Source: Marivirga arenosa
GTDB lineage: Bacteria; Bacteroidota; Bacteroidia; Cytophagales; Cyclobacteriaceae
DNA: 64,000 nt
Direction of reading: 5' to 3'
Assembly: GCF_030503875.2 (NCBI RefSeq)
Contig: NZ_CP129968.2
Location: 2,134,001-2,198,000, forward strand
Made by a program: the position numbers and the translations under genes. Positions 9,301-15,837 of the stretch are shown here, piece after piece (within the stretch, counting starts at the first letter, position 1; every line of letters starts with the position of its first letter). The notes beneath the pieces were generated by a model that saw only the letters and a program-made list of their open reading frames with translations, did not search any database and was not told the DNA's origin.

Positions 9301-10512
9301 ATTGGAAAGCTTGAAGTCTGTAAAAATTCAGACTTGCTTATAAGTGATCCTGATTTAACAGAAATTACAATATACTCAGATAGTTTATTACAGAATCAAA
9401 TATTTAAAGGCTCTGAATTCATTATAGAATCAATTCAAAAGGATACTCTTTTCTATGTTAGAAATGAAAAGGGTGATTATTATTCTACTGTTGAAGAAGT
9501 TGAAGTTCAGATTGTTCCGCTACATGCTAAAATGAATGTAAGTTTAAACCTTCAAGCTGAAACAGTTAACATGCAAGGATATGCTGTTCAGAATTCTCCC
9601 TTAGCAACGAATTATTATTGGTTGATTGGAGCTGATACAGTTAGCACAGAAGAAGAGTTATATTTTGATTTACTGGCACTTAAAAATTTCCCTTTAAAAC
9701 TTATTACGGTTAGTCAATCTAATTGTATTGATTCGGTAGTTTTTAATCCAGATCAAAGTCCTGTACCTACTTTTGATGATTATTATTTATGTCAGAGTGA
9801 GGCCGTAGTCATTAATTCCAATAATTCAAATGAAGTATATTACTTCAGAGACAGTACTATGACTGAAATAATAGGGAGAGGTGATAATGTTAGCCTTGAC
9901 AGCATTTCTGACAACATGAGTATTTATGCTGTGAATGTTTCAAACTATAAACCTTCTGAACCAGTTGAAGTACCTGTTTTTGTAAGTGATTTAAGTGCAG
10001 AATTTTCTGTATCTCTTGATACCATTAATTTAGCATTTGATCAAGAAATCAACCTGATTTCTGAATTTGATCAAGCTTCAGAATGGCAATGGAAATTGGA
10101 TGGAAATTCAATAGGAAGTACACAAGAGTTAATACACACTTTAACTGAACCTGGAGTTTTCATTTTAGAGCTTTCTGTTAAAGACACATTGGGTTGCAGT
10201 GATCTTAGAAGAAAGCAATTGGTTGTTTTTGATGATCCTCTTTTAGGCAATAAAAATGAATTAAAATCCTACTTTTCAATTTATCCGAATCCTGCTAATA
10301 AATTCGTTCACCTTACTGGAAGAGATCAATTTGAATTTGATGAATACAGTATAATTGATCAAAGCGGGAAAGAGGTTTTAAAATCGAATAATACAAAACC
10401 TTTTCTTCAAACTGAGATTATTGATGTATCAGAATTAGAACAAGGAGCTTATTATTTAATAATTAGAAGAGGAAAGCTTGAGGCTTCCTTTTTATTTGTA
10501 ATAAAACGTTAA
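6307..10512 (+). CDS. T9SS-exported subtilisin-like serine protease with Ig/PKD repeats
   Basis: This large secreted S8 protease has 1401 residues from ATG 6307. An in-frame GTG at 6286 would add seven residues, but ATG gives a clean signal peptide ending near GVAQ. A prodomain spans about 20-125. The catalytic domain (about 140-440) has the triad Asp159 (IIDTGA), His214 (THGTGV) and Ser369 (GSSYAAP), and a Ca-binding-type insert with DNDGDG. A beta-rich region follows. Next come three consecutive units, each an Ig-like segment followed by a PKD-like segment: about 838-995, 995-1155 and 1155-1312. The last 85 residues are a type A T9SS sorting domain (YPNP near 1324, final KR). The likely role is extracellular proteolysis on the cell surface. 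Confidence 0.9.
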   Translation: MKYILPLLLSIFIIQQGVAQEYVPGVLVVKLKEDSKSRKPFSNALNIDDLEENKSVKNLKSFSSKSNSRRNRSIGKSSLDNLFKIEINDAIDEKQYINYLKSFDNVKYVEKYPNVKPLYVPNDPEAQFGQAQFHLAQINIYDAWNTSQGNEDVVIGIIDTGADLDHEDLNANLYLNAADPIDGVDNDGDGYIDNYYGWDFADEDNSPESDGSTHGTGVTGIAAAATDNNTGIAGVGFKTKFMPIKIFQTQNNFSRNSFEAIIYAADQGCDVINLSWGSSGRYSQFAQDIINYAVLEKDVVVVAAAGNTNAELDFFPASYDNVLSVGYVNSDDSRNENATFSDFIDIVAPGVGIYTTENGDTYGTDSGSSYAAPMVAGAAALLRSVFPEWNALQVMEQLRVTSDDIYDVGSNRDYLYQFGKGRLNVFKALADFSSPSIRISDVSYTNGLEEAAYFGDTLSIQVEFTNYLESTESINVSLTTSSPYVEILQGEYRIDSLGNNQSVINTNQPFKVILSEDLPEDEALNFRILFEGEFYNDYQSFQIQSSPKIQLFTFNNWKFGLNATGNFGRSQENPFNEFAVYYNNKRVIDNAGVILYAGLDSLRRNSVISPTNFIYAEDFESFQSLKRYNDQTADLDVRSVFNEKDDVSNPLGIYIRQRFLAWNDSPDILIHQFKIENRSVNIYDSLYFTLFTDYAIDEKINNSVAYDSALQLSYAYDEAQSEYVGLAILSKYDSVFYAFDMDNFNGHTIDLENDSLKQSTIQYALVNSFSKLAAGQNSGGNNVGALHGALYPQFKDSSSINLSFAILRADNLDKLKALVSTAKEKDSISYTNPPFGRQVLICEGDSPVISAPDQSQYNIYTSSSSSSPIYSGDNFAPGQINQDTTFYYVELDSMGIESIRKRLVISIQRPIANFTLPSEPILIDPDKANSVIFSDSSELATSWNWEFSNGITSSRRNPSIIFDSEGSYSAQLIITSQIGCKDTLSKTFEVFERLPKPNIGKLEVCKNSDLLISDPDLTEITIYSDSLLQNQIFKGSEFIIESIQKDTLFYVRNEKGDYYSTVEEVEVQIVPLHAKMNVSLNLQAETVNMQGYAVQNSPLATNYYWLIGADTVSTEEELYFDLLALKNFPLKLITVSQSNCIDSVVFNPDQSPVPTFDDYYLCQSEAVVINSNNSNEVYYFRDSTMTEIIGRGDNVSLDSISDNMSIYAVNVSNYKPSEPVEVPVFVSDLSAEFSVSLDTINLAFDQEINLISEFDQASEWQWKLDGNSIGSTQELIHTLTEPGVFILELSVKDTLGCSDLRRKQLVVFDDPLLGNKNELKSYFSIYPNPANKFVHLTGRDQFEFDEYSIIDQSGKEVLKSNNTKPFLQTEIIDVSELEQGAYYLIIRRGKLEASFLFVIKR

Positions 10513-10524
10513 GAAAACAATTCA

Positions 10525-11775
10525 ATGAAAAATATTTATGCCGAACTAATTTCAATAGGAGATGAGATTTTATACGGTCAGACTTTAGATACGAATTCTC
10601 ATTTTATCTGTGGAGAATTAGATAAGATTGGAATCCGAGTTTCTCGTAAGGTTACAGTTTCAGATTCACGCGATAGCATTATGAATGCTTTTCGTGAAGC
10701 TGAGAAAAACGCTGATATTATCTTGATTACCGGAGGCCTTGGCCCAACGAAAGATGATTTAACAAAGCCACTTTTAGCAGAATATTTTGATTCTGGGATG
10801 AAGCTTCATGAAGATATATTGGAAGATTTAAAGGAACGTTATGCAAAGCGTGGAAGAGAGTTAAATGATTTGAATAAAGGACAAGCTGAATTACCAGAAA
10901 AATGTAAGCCTGTTGAAAATAAATTTGGAACCGCTCCAGGTATGTGGTTTGAAAAGGATAACAAAATATTTATCTCTATGCCAGGTGTTCCAAGAGAAAT
11001 GCAACAAATGATGCAGGATTCCATTCTTCCAAAGTTTAAAGAGATTTTTGATACTCCTGTTTTAATTCATAAGATGATTCATACCGTAGGAGTTCCGGAA
11101 AGCATTTTGGCTGAAAAACTTGAAGATTGGGAAAATGGATTATCAAAGGAAATCAAGTTAGCCTATCTTCCAGGTTTAAAACAGGTGAAGTTAAGGTTAA
11201 CAGCTTCTGGGAAAGATGAAAAGCATTTGAATGCCTTAATTGATCAAGAGGTAGACAAGCTTTATAAATTAGTAGGAAAGTATATTTATGGAACCGATGA
11301 AGGCAATTTAGCTCAAAAAATAGGGGATTTATTGTTAAAGCAAAACAAAACTATCGCATGTGCTGAAAGCTGTACAGGTGGTTATTTAGCTCATTTAATT
11401 ACTTCAAATGCTGGAAGTTCAGAATATTATAGAGGAGGTATAAATCCTTATCATAATGATTTAAAGATCAATGTATTAGGAGTTAGAAAAGAAACTATTG
11501 AAAAATACGGAGCGGTAAGTGAGCAAACGGTAATTGAAATGGCGGAACGAGTTCGTGAATTATTCAATGCTGATATTGGAGTTTCAACCAGTGGTGTGGC
11601 AGGTCCTGGAGGAGGAACTAAGGACAAACCAGTGGGTACAGTGTGGGTAGCTTTGGCTGATGGTACTAAAACCCAAACTAAATTATATCATTTTCAATTT
11701 GATAGACATGGTAATATTGAAATCACAACTAATTCATTATTAAATTTGGTTCGGCAAACTTTAAGCTCAAATTAA
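10525..11775 (+). CDS. cinA: CinA family protein: nicotinamide-nucleotide amidase/ADP-ribose pyrophosphatase
   Basis: CinA proteins recycle pyridine nucleotides: the C-terminal domain deamidates NMN and the N-terminal domain hydrolyses ADP-ribose. The 416 residues match the two-domain form. An N-terminal MoaB/MogA-like domain has SIGDEIL near residue 7 and TGGLGPTKDD near 71. The C-terminal CinA domain starts near 260, with AESCTGG, SSEYYRGG and VAGPGGG. The gene begins 12 bases after the subtilase stop and may be read through from it, although the functions are unrelated. The nucleotide activity is inferred from the family. Confidence 0.93.
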   Translation: MKNIYAELISIGDEILYGQTLDTNSHFICGELDKIGIRVSRKVTVSDSRDSIMNAFREAEKNADIILITGGLGPTKDDLTKPLLAEYFDSGMKLHEDILEDLKERYAKRGRELNDLNKGQAELPEKCKPVENKFGTAPGMWFEKDNKIFISMPGVPREMQQMMQDSILPKFKEIFDTPVLIHKMIHTVGVPESILAEKLEDWENGLSKEIKLAYLPGLKQVKLRLTASGKDEKHLNALIDQEVDKLYKLVGKYIYGTDEGNLAQKIGDLLLKQNKTIACAESCTGGYLAHLITSNAGSSEYYRGGINPYHNDLKINVLGVRKETIEKYGAVSEQTVIEMAERVRELFNADIGVSTSGVAGPGGGTKDKPVGTVWVALADGTKTQTKLYHFQFDRHGNIEITTNSLLNLVRQTLSSN

Positions 11776-11930
11776 TTGAGAAAAAGTTTATAAATGTTAA
11801 TTTTGTACAAATTTGATTTGGTTTGAAACATTTAAAACGTTTCTAGCTTATAATAGAAGGAAATAGTCCTTTTAATTAAAATATATTTTTTTATAAGAGT
11901 TTTTCATTTCAATAAACGACTAATTATTTC

Positions 11931-13268
11931 ATGGCAACTGTAGAAATGGTAATGCCCAAAATGGGTGAAAGTATTATGGAAGCAACAGTGCTTACCTGGT
12001 TAAAAAAGGAAGGTGACACTATTGAAGAAGATGAATCTGTATTAGAAGTAGCTACTGATAAAGTAGATACTGAGGTACCCGCTCTTGAGGCTGGAGTTTT
12101 GAAAGAAATTTTAGTTCAGGAAGGTGATATTGTAGCTGTAGGAAAACCTATAGCAATAATTGAAACTGAAGGAGGAACCTCAGCATCATCAGATAATGGA
12201 TCAACTTCTAAGCCTGAAAAACAAGAAACCTCAGCTGCACCTGCTGCTTCAACGGAAAGCTCTTATTCAGGAAATAATGGTCATGATATTGCAGCTCGTT
12301 CAGATTCAGGAAGATTTTATTCTCCTTTAGTTAGAAACATCGCTAAAGAAGAAAATATTGGAATGGCTGAATTAGAGTCTATTTCTGGTACTGGTAAAGA
12401 TGGACGAGTAACTAAAAAAGATATTTTATCCTATTTAGATAATAGAGGAGAAGCTCCTGCTCAAAGTCAGCCAGCTCAAACTGTTCAGCAGTCTGCTCCA
12501 GCATCTCAACCAGCTGCCGCACAACCGGCACCACAGGGTGTTCCAGTTAGCATTTCTGCAGATGATGAGATCATCGAAATGGATAGAATGCGTAAGATGA
12601 TTGCAGGAAGAATGGTGGATTCTAAAAGAATTTCTCCACATGTTACTTCTTTCGTTGAGGCTGATATGACTAGTGTAGTTCAGTGGAGAAATAAACATAA
12701 AAATACTTTCAAGGAACAGGAAAATGGAAATCTAACCTTTACACCAATTTTTATTGAGGCGGTTGTAAAAGCAATAAAGGATTATCCGATGATTAATGTG
12801 CAAGTTGACGGTGATAGAATCATCAAGAAGAAACACATTAATATAGGGATGGCAGTTGCTTTACCAAGTGGTAATTTAATCGTGCCTGTTATAAAAGATG
12901 CTGACCAATTGAACATACGCGGGTTAGCCAATAAAGTAAATGACTTAGCTAAGAGAGCTAGAGATAATAAATTAAAAGCTGAGGAATTAGAAGGAGGTAC
13001 TTTTACTATTTCTAATGTTGGATCATTTGGTAATGTAATGGGTACTCCAATTATTATGCAACCTCAAGTAGGTATTCTAGCTTTAGGAGCTATTGTTAAA
13101 AAGCCTTCTGTATTAGAAACCCCTCAGGGAGATGTAATCGCAATTAGACATAAGATGTTCTTATCTCATTCATATGACCATAGAGTAGTAGATGGTTCAT
13201 TAGGAGGAATGGTAGTGAGGAGAGTAGCTGATTACCTCGAAAAATGGGATGTTAAAAAAGATCTATAA
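11931..13268 (+). CDS. 2-oxoacid dehydrogenase complex E2, dihydrolipoyl acyltransferase
   Basis: E2 transfers the acyl group from E1 to CoA through a swinging lipoyl arm. The 445 residues show one lipoyl domain (1-80, lipoylated Lys44 in ATDKVDT) and an Ala/Pro/Ser/Gln-rich linker. A peripheral subunit-binding domain follows near 125-165 (SPLVRNIAKEE...GKDGRVTKKDI), then a second Ala/Pro/Gln linker. The catalytic domain runs from about 220 and ends with YDHRVVDG (His417). The MPKMGESI start resembles branched-chain or generic E2 enzymes more than succinyltransferase, but substrate cannot be settled. No E1 or E3 gene is adjacent. A strong terminator follows. Confidence 0.9.
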   Translation: MATVEMVMPKMGESIMEATVLTWLKKEGDTIEEDESVLEVATDKVDTEVPALEAGVLKEILVQEGDIVAVGKPIAIIETEGGTSASSDNGSTSKPEKQETSAAPAASTESSYSGNNGHDIAARSDSGRFYSPLVRNIAKEENIGMAELESISGTGKDGRVTKKDILSYLDNRGEAPAQSQPAQTVQQSAPASQPAAAQPAPQGVPVSISADDEIIEMDRMRKMIAGRMVDSKRISPHVTSFVEADMTSVVQWRNKHKNTFKEQENGNLTFTPIFIEAVVKAIKDYPMINVQVDGDRIIKKKHINIGMAVALPSGNLIVPVIKDADQLNIRGLANKVNDLAKRARDNKLKAEELEGGTFTISNVGSFGNVMGTPIIMQPQVGILALGAIVKKPSVLETPQGDVIAIRHKMFLSHSYDHRVVDGSLGGMVVRRVADYLEKWDVKKDL

Positions 13269-13294
13269 TTGATTATTTGGTTATTTGATAGATG

Positions 13295-13322
13295 AAAGGG
13301 TTGTGAAAGCAACCCTTTTTTT
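13295..13322 (+). terminator. Intrinsic terminator of the E2 gene
   Basis: The stem AAAGGGTTG / CAACCCTTT has a 6-nt loop and is followed by seven T. It lies inside the possible upstream extension of the next reading frame, which supports starting that gene later, at 13372. Confidence 0.88.
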
Positions 13323-13371
13323 ATGCAAACTATTTGCTCACTGCGTAGTTTTAAGAAACAAATATTCAGTT

Positions 13372-14076
13372 ATGAGAAGGTTATTGCTATTGTTAATATT
13401 TTTCTTCTTAAGTTTTTCTTGTCATTCACAAAATGACAATGATAATCAAGCTTACAGCTTTAAAGCCGGTGATCGCTTTGGAACTGGGAAATGGTATATG
13501 GATAGAGAAATAGCTCATGTAATGGGTTATCAGGGTATAAATTGGTTGGAAAGACCAGAACGGGAAAAAGAAGAAAATACCAATAGACTTTTAAAAAACA
13601 TGAATATTCAGGGCGATGATGTAATTGCCGACATAGGTGCAGGTTCTGGCTATCATGTTTTTAAAATGGCACCAAAAGCAAAAGAGGTTTATGCTGTAGA
13701 TATTCAAGCAGAAATGCTTCAGGCTATTCAAGATAAAAAAGAGGAATTAGGTGTTTTAAATATTCAATTGGTTAAAGGATCAGAGCGAAGTGTCAATTTA
13801 CCTGAAAATAAAATAGATAAAGTACTTATGGTAGATGTATATCATGAATTTAGTTATCCTATTGAAATGATAGCTTCTATAAAAGATGCGCTAAAACCTC
13901 AGGGCGAAATTTATTTGATTGAATATCGGGCAGAAGACAAAACAGTGCCTATTAAAGAATTACACAAAATGAGTGAAGCGCAGGCTGTAAAAGAAATGAA
14001 TGCTGCCGGTTTTAAATTGAAAGAAAACATTGATAACCTTCCCTGGCAGCATTGTATGGTTTTTATTAGGGAATAA
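13372..14076 (+). CDS. SAM-dependent methyltransferase with lipoprotein-like signal
   Basis: This 234-residue class I methyltransferase has SAM motif I as VIADIGAGSGYHVF, the acidic loop YAVDIQ and a later VDVYHEF segment. The start at 13372 gives MRRLLL plus a hydrophobic stretch ending LSFSC (Cys17), which reads as a lipoprotein signal. This is odd, because SAM is cytosolic. The frame extends upstream to 13285, but that part crosses the E2 terminator. It may be an exported protein that keeps the fold for another use, or the signal may only anchor it. The substrate is unknown. The gene is convergent with the next, with 3 bases between them. Confidence 0.8.
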   Translation: MRRLLLLLIFFFLSFSCHSQNDNDNQAYSFKAGDRFGTGKWYMDREIAHVMGYQGINWLERPEREKEENTNRLLKNMNIQGDDVIADIGAGSGYHVFKMAPKAKEVYAVDIQAEMLQAIQDKKEELGVLNIQLVKGSERSVNLPENKIDKVLMVDVYHEFSYPIEMIASIKDALKPQGEIYLIEYRAEDKTVPIKELHKMSEAQAVKEMNAAGFKLKENIDNLPWQHCMVFIRE

Positions 14077-14079
14077 TAT

Positions 14080-14451
14080 TTAAATTTTTCTAATTGATTT
14101 CTGATACATATTGTAGAAGAAAACAGGGAGAAAAGTAAAGGATAAAAGGAAAAACGAAAAAGCTAAACTAAAATCTCCAATTTGGTTATCGTAAAATCTT
14201 ATCCAGGTAGAAAATATAAAAACTATAAAGGCAAATAGACCAGAAATCCATTGAAACCTAATTTTCAAGTCATTTAATTCACCCTCTTTCCATTTCATAA
14301 AAAAGATTATAGGAAAACATATTAAGCCCGCTAAACTCTCTCCTCCAAATAATAAATAATATGTATAAGGTAACTTCATTATTTTGAAGAAAATTCCAGC
14401 AAGAAAGATGAAACAGGCAAAATACGTTAAGGTGTAAATTATTTTTTTCAT
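14080..14451 (-). CDS. Small four-helix membrane protein
   Basis: I do not recognise a function. The 123 residues form four hydrophobic segments (about 6-24, 29-52, 67-85 and 93-113) with a short basic tail (YQKSIRKI). The layout matches the membrane part of the preceding gene in the operon (14461-15084): both have a phenylalanine-rich first helix with a FFK.MKLP or FFKLMHFPG motif before the second helix. It therefore looks like a paralogue lacking the N-terminal helical domain. It is the third gene of the padR unit. Confidence 0.7.
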   Translation of the reverse strand: MKKIIYTLTYFACFIFLAGIFFKIMKLPYTYYLLFGGESLAGLICFPIIFFMKWKEGELNDLKIRFQWISGLFAFIVFIFSTWIRFYDNQIGDFSLAFSFFLLSFTFLPVFFYNMYQKSIRKI

Positions 14452-14460
14452 GAAGTTAAA

Positions 14461-15084
14461 TTATGAGTGCAATACAGATTCTTCTTGACTAGACTTATAC
14501 ATTCTGAAAAAATAAAAGGGTAGAAAAAGAAAACCGAAGATTAAAAATCCAAGGCCAAATAACACACCAGCCCCTTGTAAATGTAATAGCTTAAAGAAGC
14601 TTCCTAAAAAGATCAGCATTAAGCTAAAAGTACCGAAAATCCATTTTAGTCGCTCAGACATTAAAGTGAGAACCTTATCTTTAAATTTAATGATCAGTAA
14701 TAAGGGTAGGAAAATAAAGGATACGCCCAATAAACCCGAAAACATCATAATGTTTGCTCCTGGAAAATGCATTAATTTAAAAAATAAGCCTACTGTAAAT
14801 GAAAAACTAAAAATAAAGCCTGAAATGTAAGTGAATTGTTTCATGAGTATTATTTTTTTGTGGTTTAATAAAAAAAGTGTTTCATATTGTATTTCTTCAA
14901 AACCATTTGGAGTGGTTTGCTCATACGCTTTCTGATAAGCATCTTCGAAGTCACGACCTCTTTGCATTTCAATTTCTATCAGGCAACAAAAATGATCAAT
15001 TAGATCATCTCGCATCTCCAATGATGAAATACTGCTATCATTAATTTGATTAGCTATATAAGCGAGTTGTTCATCCGTTATCAT
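14461..15084 (-). CDS. Membrane protein with soluble N-terminal prefix domain, PadR partner
   Basis: The 207-residue protein has a cytosolic helical prefix (about 1-78, with MRDDLIDHFCCLIE and an EDAYQKAYEQ segment) and four transmembrane helices (about 82-200). Such prefix domains are common in membrane proteins encoded right after PadR regulators. The start codon overlaps the stop of padR by four bases (ATGA), so the two are translationally coupled. Function is unknown; a role in sensing membrane stress or as part of a small transporter is only a guess from the context. Confidence 0.75.
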   Translation of the reverse strand: MITDEQLAYIANQINDSSISSLEMRDDLIDHFCCLIEIEMQRGRDFEDAYQKAYEQTTPNGFEEIQYETLFLLNHKKIILMKQFTYISGFIFSFSFTVGLFFKLMHFPGANIMMFSGLLGVSFIFLPLLLIIKFKDKVLTLMSERLKWIFGTFSLMLIFLGSFFKLLHLQGAGVLFGLGFLIFGFLFLPFYFFRMYKSSQEESVLHS

Positions 15085-15428
15085 AGTGCAGGAGAGGTTT
15101 TGTTATCTGTAAAAACTATTTTATTTAAGGTTTCAATAAAATCTTCCAATTCCTTCACCACTAATTTTTTTTCTCCTTTTCCTTTATGAGTTAAGGTATA
15201 ATATTTTCTGACTCTTTTGCCAATATTTACTTCTTCGGTAGTTAGAATGCCGTCCTTTAGTAATTTGTGTAAAGTAGGGTAGAGACTTCCATCTTTGATT
15301 AAAATTTTACCATCTGATATTTCTTTTACCTTTTGACAAATTTCATAACCGTACATCTTCCCATTCTCTTCAAGGAGCTTTAAAATGATAACGCCTAATG
15401 TTCCTTTTAATAGTTCTTTTGAATACAT
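15081..15428 (-). CDS. PadR family transcriptional regulator
   Basis: This 115-residue winged-helix repressor has the PadR core KGTLGVIILKLLEENGKMYGYEI, the DGSLYPTLHKLLKDGILT recognition segment, and the wing YYTLTHKGK. The C-terminal dimerisation helix is short. I start it at 15428 (MYSKELLKG); a longer frame to 15494 would run through the promoter. The start lies only 5 bases after the -7 box, so the mRNA is probably leaderless. A palindrome inside the promoter suggests autorepression, as is usual for PadR. It is first of a three-gene unit with two membrane proteins. Confidence 0.9.
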   Translation of the reverse strand: MYSKELLKGTLGVIILKLLEENGKMYGYEICQKVKEISDGKILIKDGSLYPTLHKLLKDGILTTEEVNIGKRVRKYYTLTHKGKGEKKLVVKELEDFIETLNKIVFTDNKTSPAL

Positions 15429-15432
15429 AGAA

Positions 15433-15461
15433 CAAATATACATCAAATAATGATGTATCAA
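15433..15461 (-). promoter_or_regulatory. padR promoter, Bacteroidota type
   Basis: On the minus strand TTG (15461-15459), an 18-nt spacer and a perfect -7 box TATATTTG (15440-15433) match the Bacteroidota consensus TTG/TAnnTTTG. The padR start codon is at 15428, leaving essentially no leader. Confidence 0.75.
15438..15458. promoter_or_regulatory. Probable PadR operator
   Basis: A perfect inverted repeat, ATACATCA-N5-TGATGTAT, fills the spacer between the -33 and -7 boxes of padR and overlaps the -7 box. A dimer bound here would block RNA polymerase. That PadR itself is the ligand is inferred from position and family behaviour. Confidence 0.65.
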
Positions 15462-15525
15462 AATAAAAGGTTGAAATATTGTATTTTTAATCATATATTT
15501 ATTTCAGTGAACTAAAGAAAATAGT

Positions 15526-15633
15526 GTGAGAAAAAAATTAAAACTATTCGGTATTCTTATTTTAATACAGCTTGTTTTGGAACTAAGTTATCACGCGATA
15601 TGGGGATTATTAAATCCTTATACACTGAATTAG
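15526..15633 (+). CDS. Possible 35-residue hydrophobic peptide
   Basis: A GTG-started frame encodes 35 residues: a basic start (VRKKLKLFG), a hydrophobic stretch (ILILIQLVLELSYHAIWGLL) and a short tail ending NPYTLN. It would make one membrane helix. An in-frame stop at 15508-15510 excludes a longer form. The only evidence is the composition, which looks protein-like; no family is recognised, and it may be chance. Confidence 0.3.
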   Translation: MRKKLKLFGILILIQLVLELSYHAIWGLLNPYTLN

Positions 15634-15837
15634 TTTTATAAAAATTATTCCCACTCCTTATAAAAGCGACTACCGCCAATTATCAGAAATGAATGCAGAT
15701 TAATCTAAAATATTCTTAGAATAGATCACTTTTTTGTTAATTTGTATTGTTGCTTAAATAAACCTATTTAAGCTAATTTTACCATTCAATTATTTCATAG
15801 AAGAAATTTTTTGAGATAAAAATTTGAATTACTTTCC

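Larger units (their letters stand above)
15429..15837. other. 409-bp region between padR and ppk1
   Basis: It holds the padR promoter and operator (15433-15461) and one possible tiny ORF (15526-15633). In 15634-15837 I find no convincing gene, hairpin or perfect promoter box. The ppk1 promoter probably lies in the T-rich part near 15730-15760, which has several TTG and TTTG words but no full consensus. Confidence 0.6.

Noticed and set aside
13285..13371. 29-residue upstream extension of the methyltransferase frame
   Set aside because: It overlaps the intrinsic terminator of the E2 gene and precedes a clear signal peptide start.
15429..15494. Longer start for padR
   Set aside because: It would put the -33 and -7 boxes and the palindrome inside the coding region; PadR proteins normally start near this KELLKG segment.
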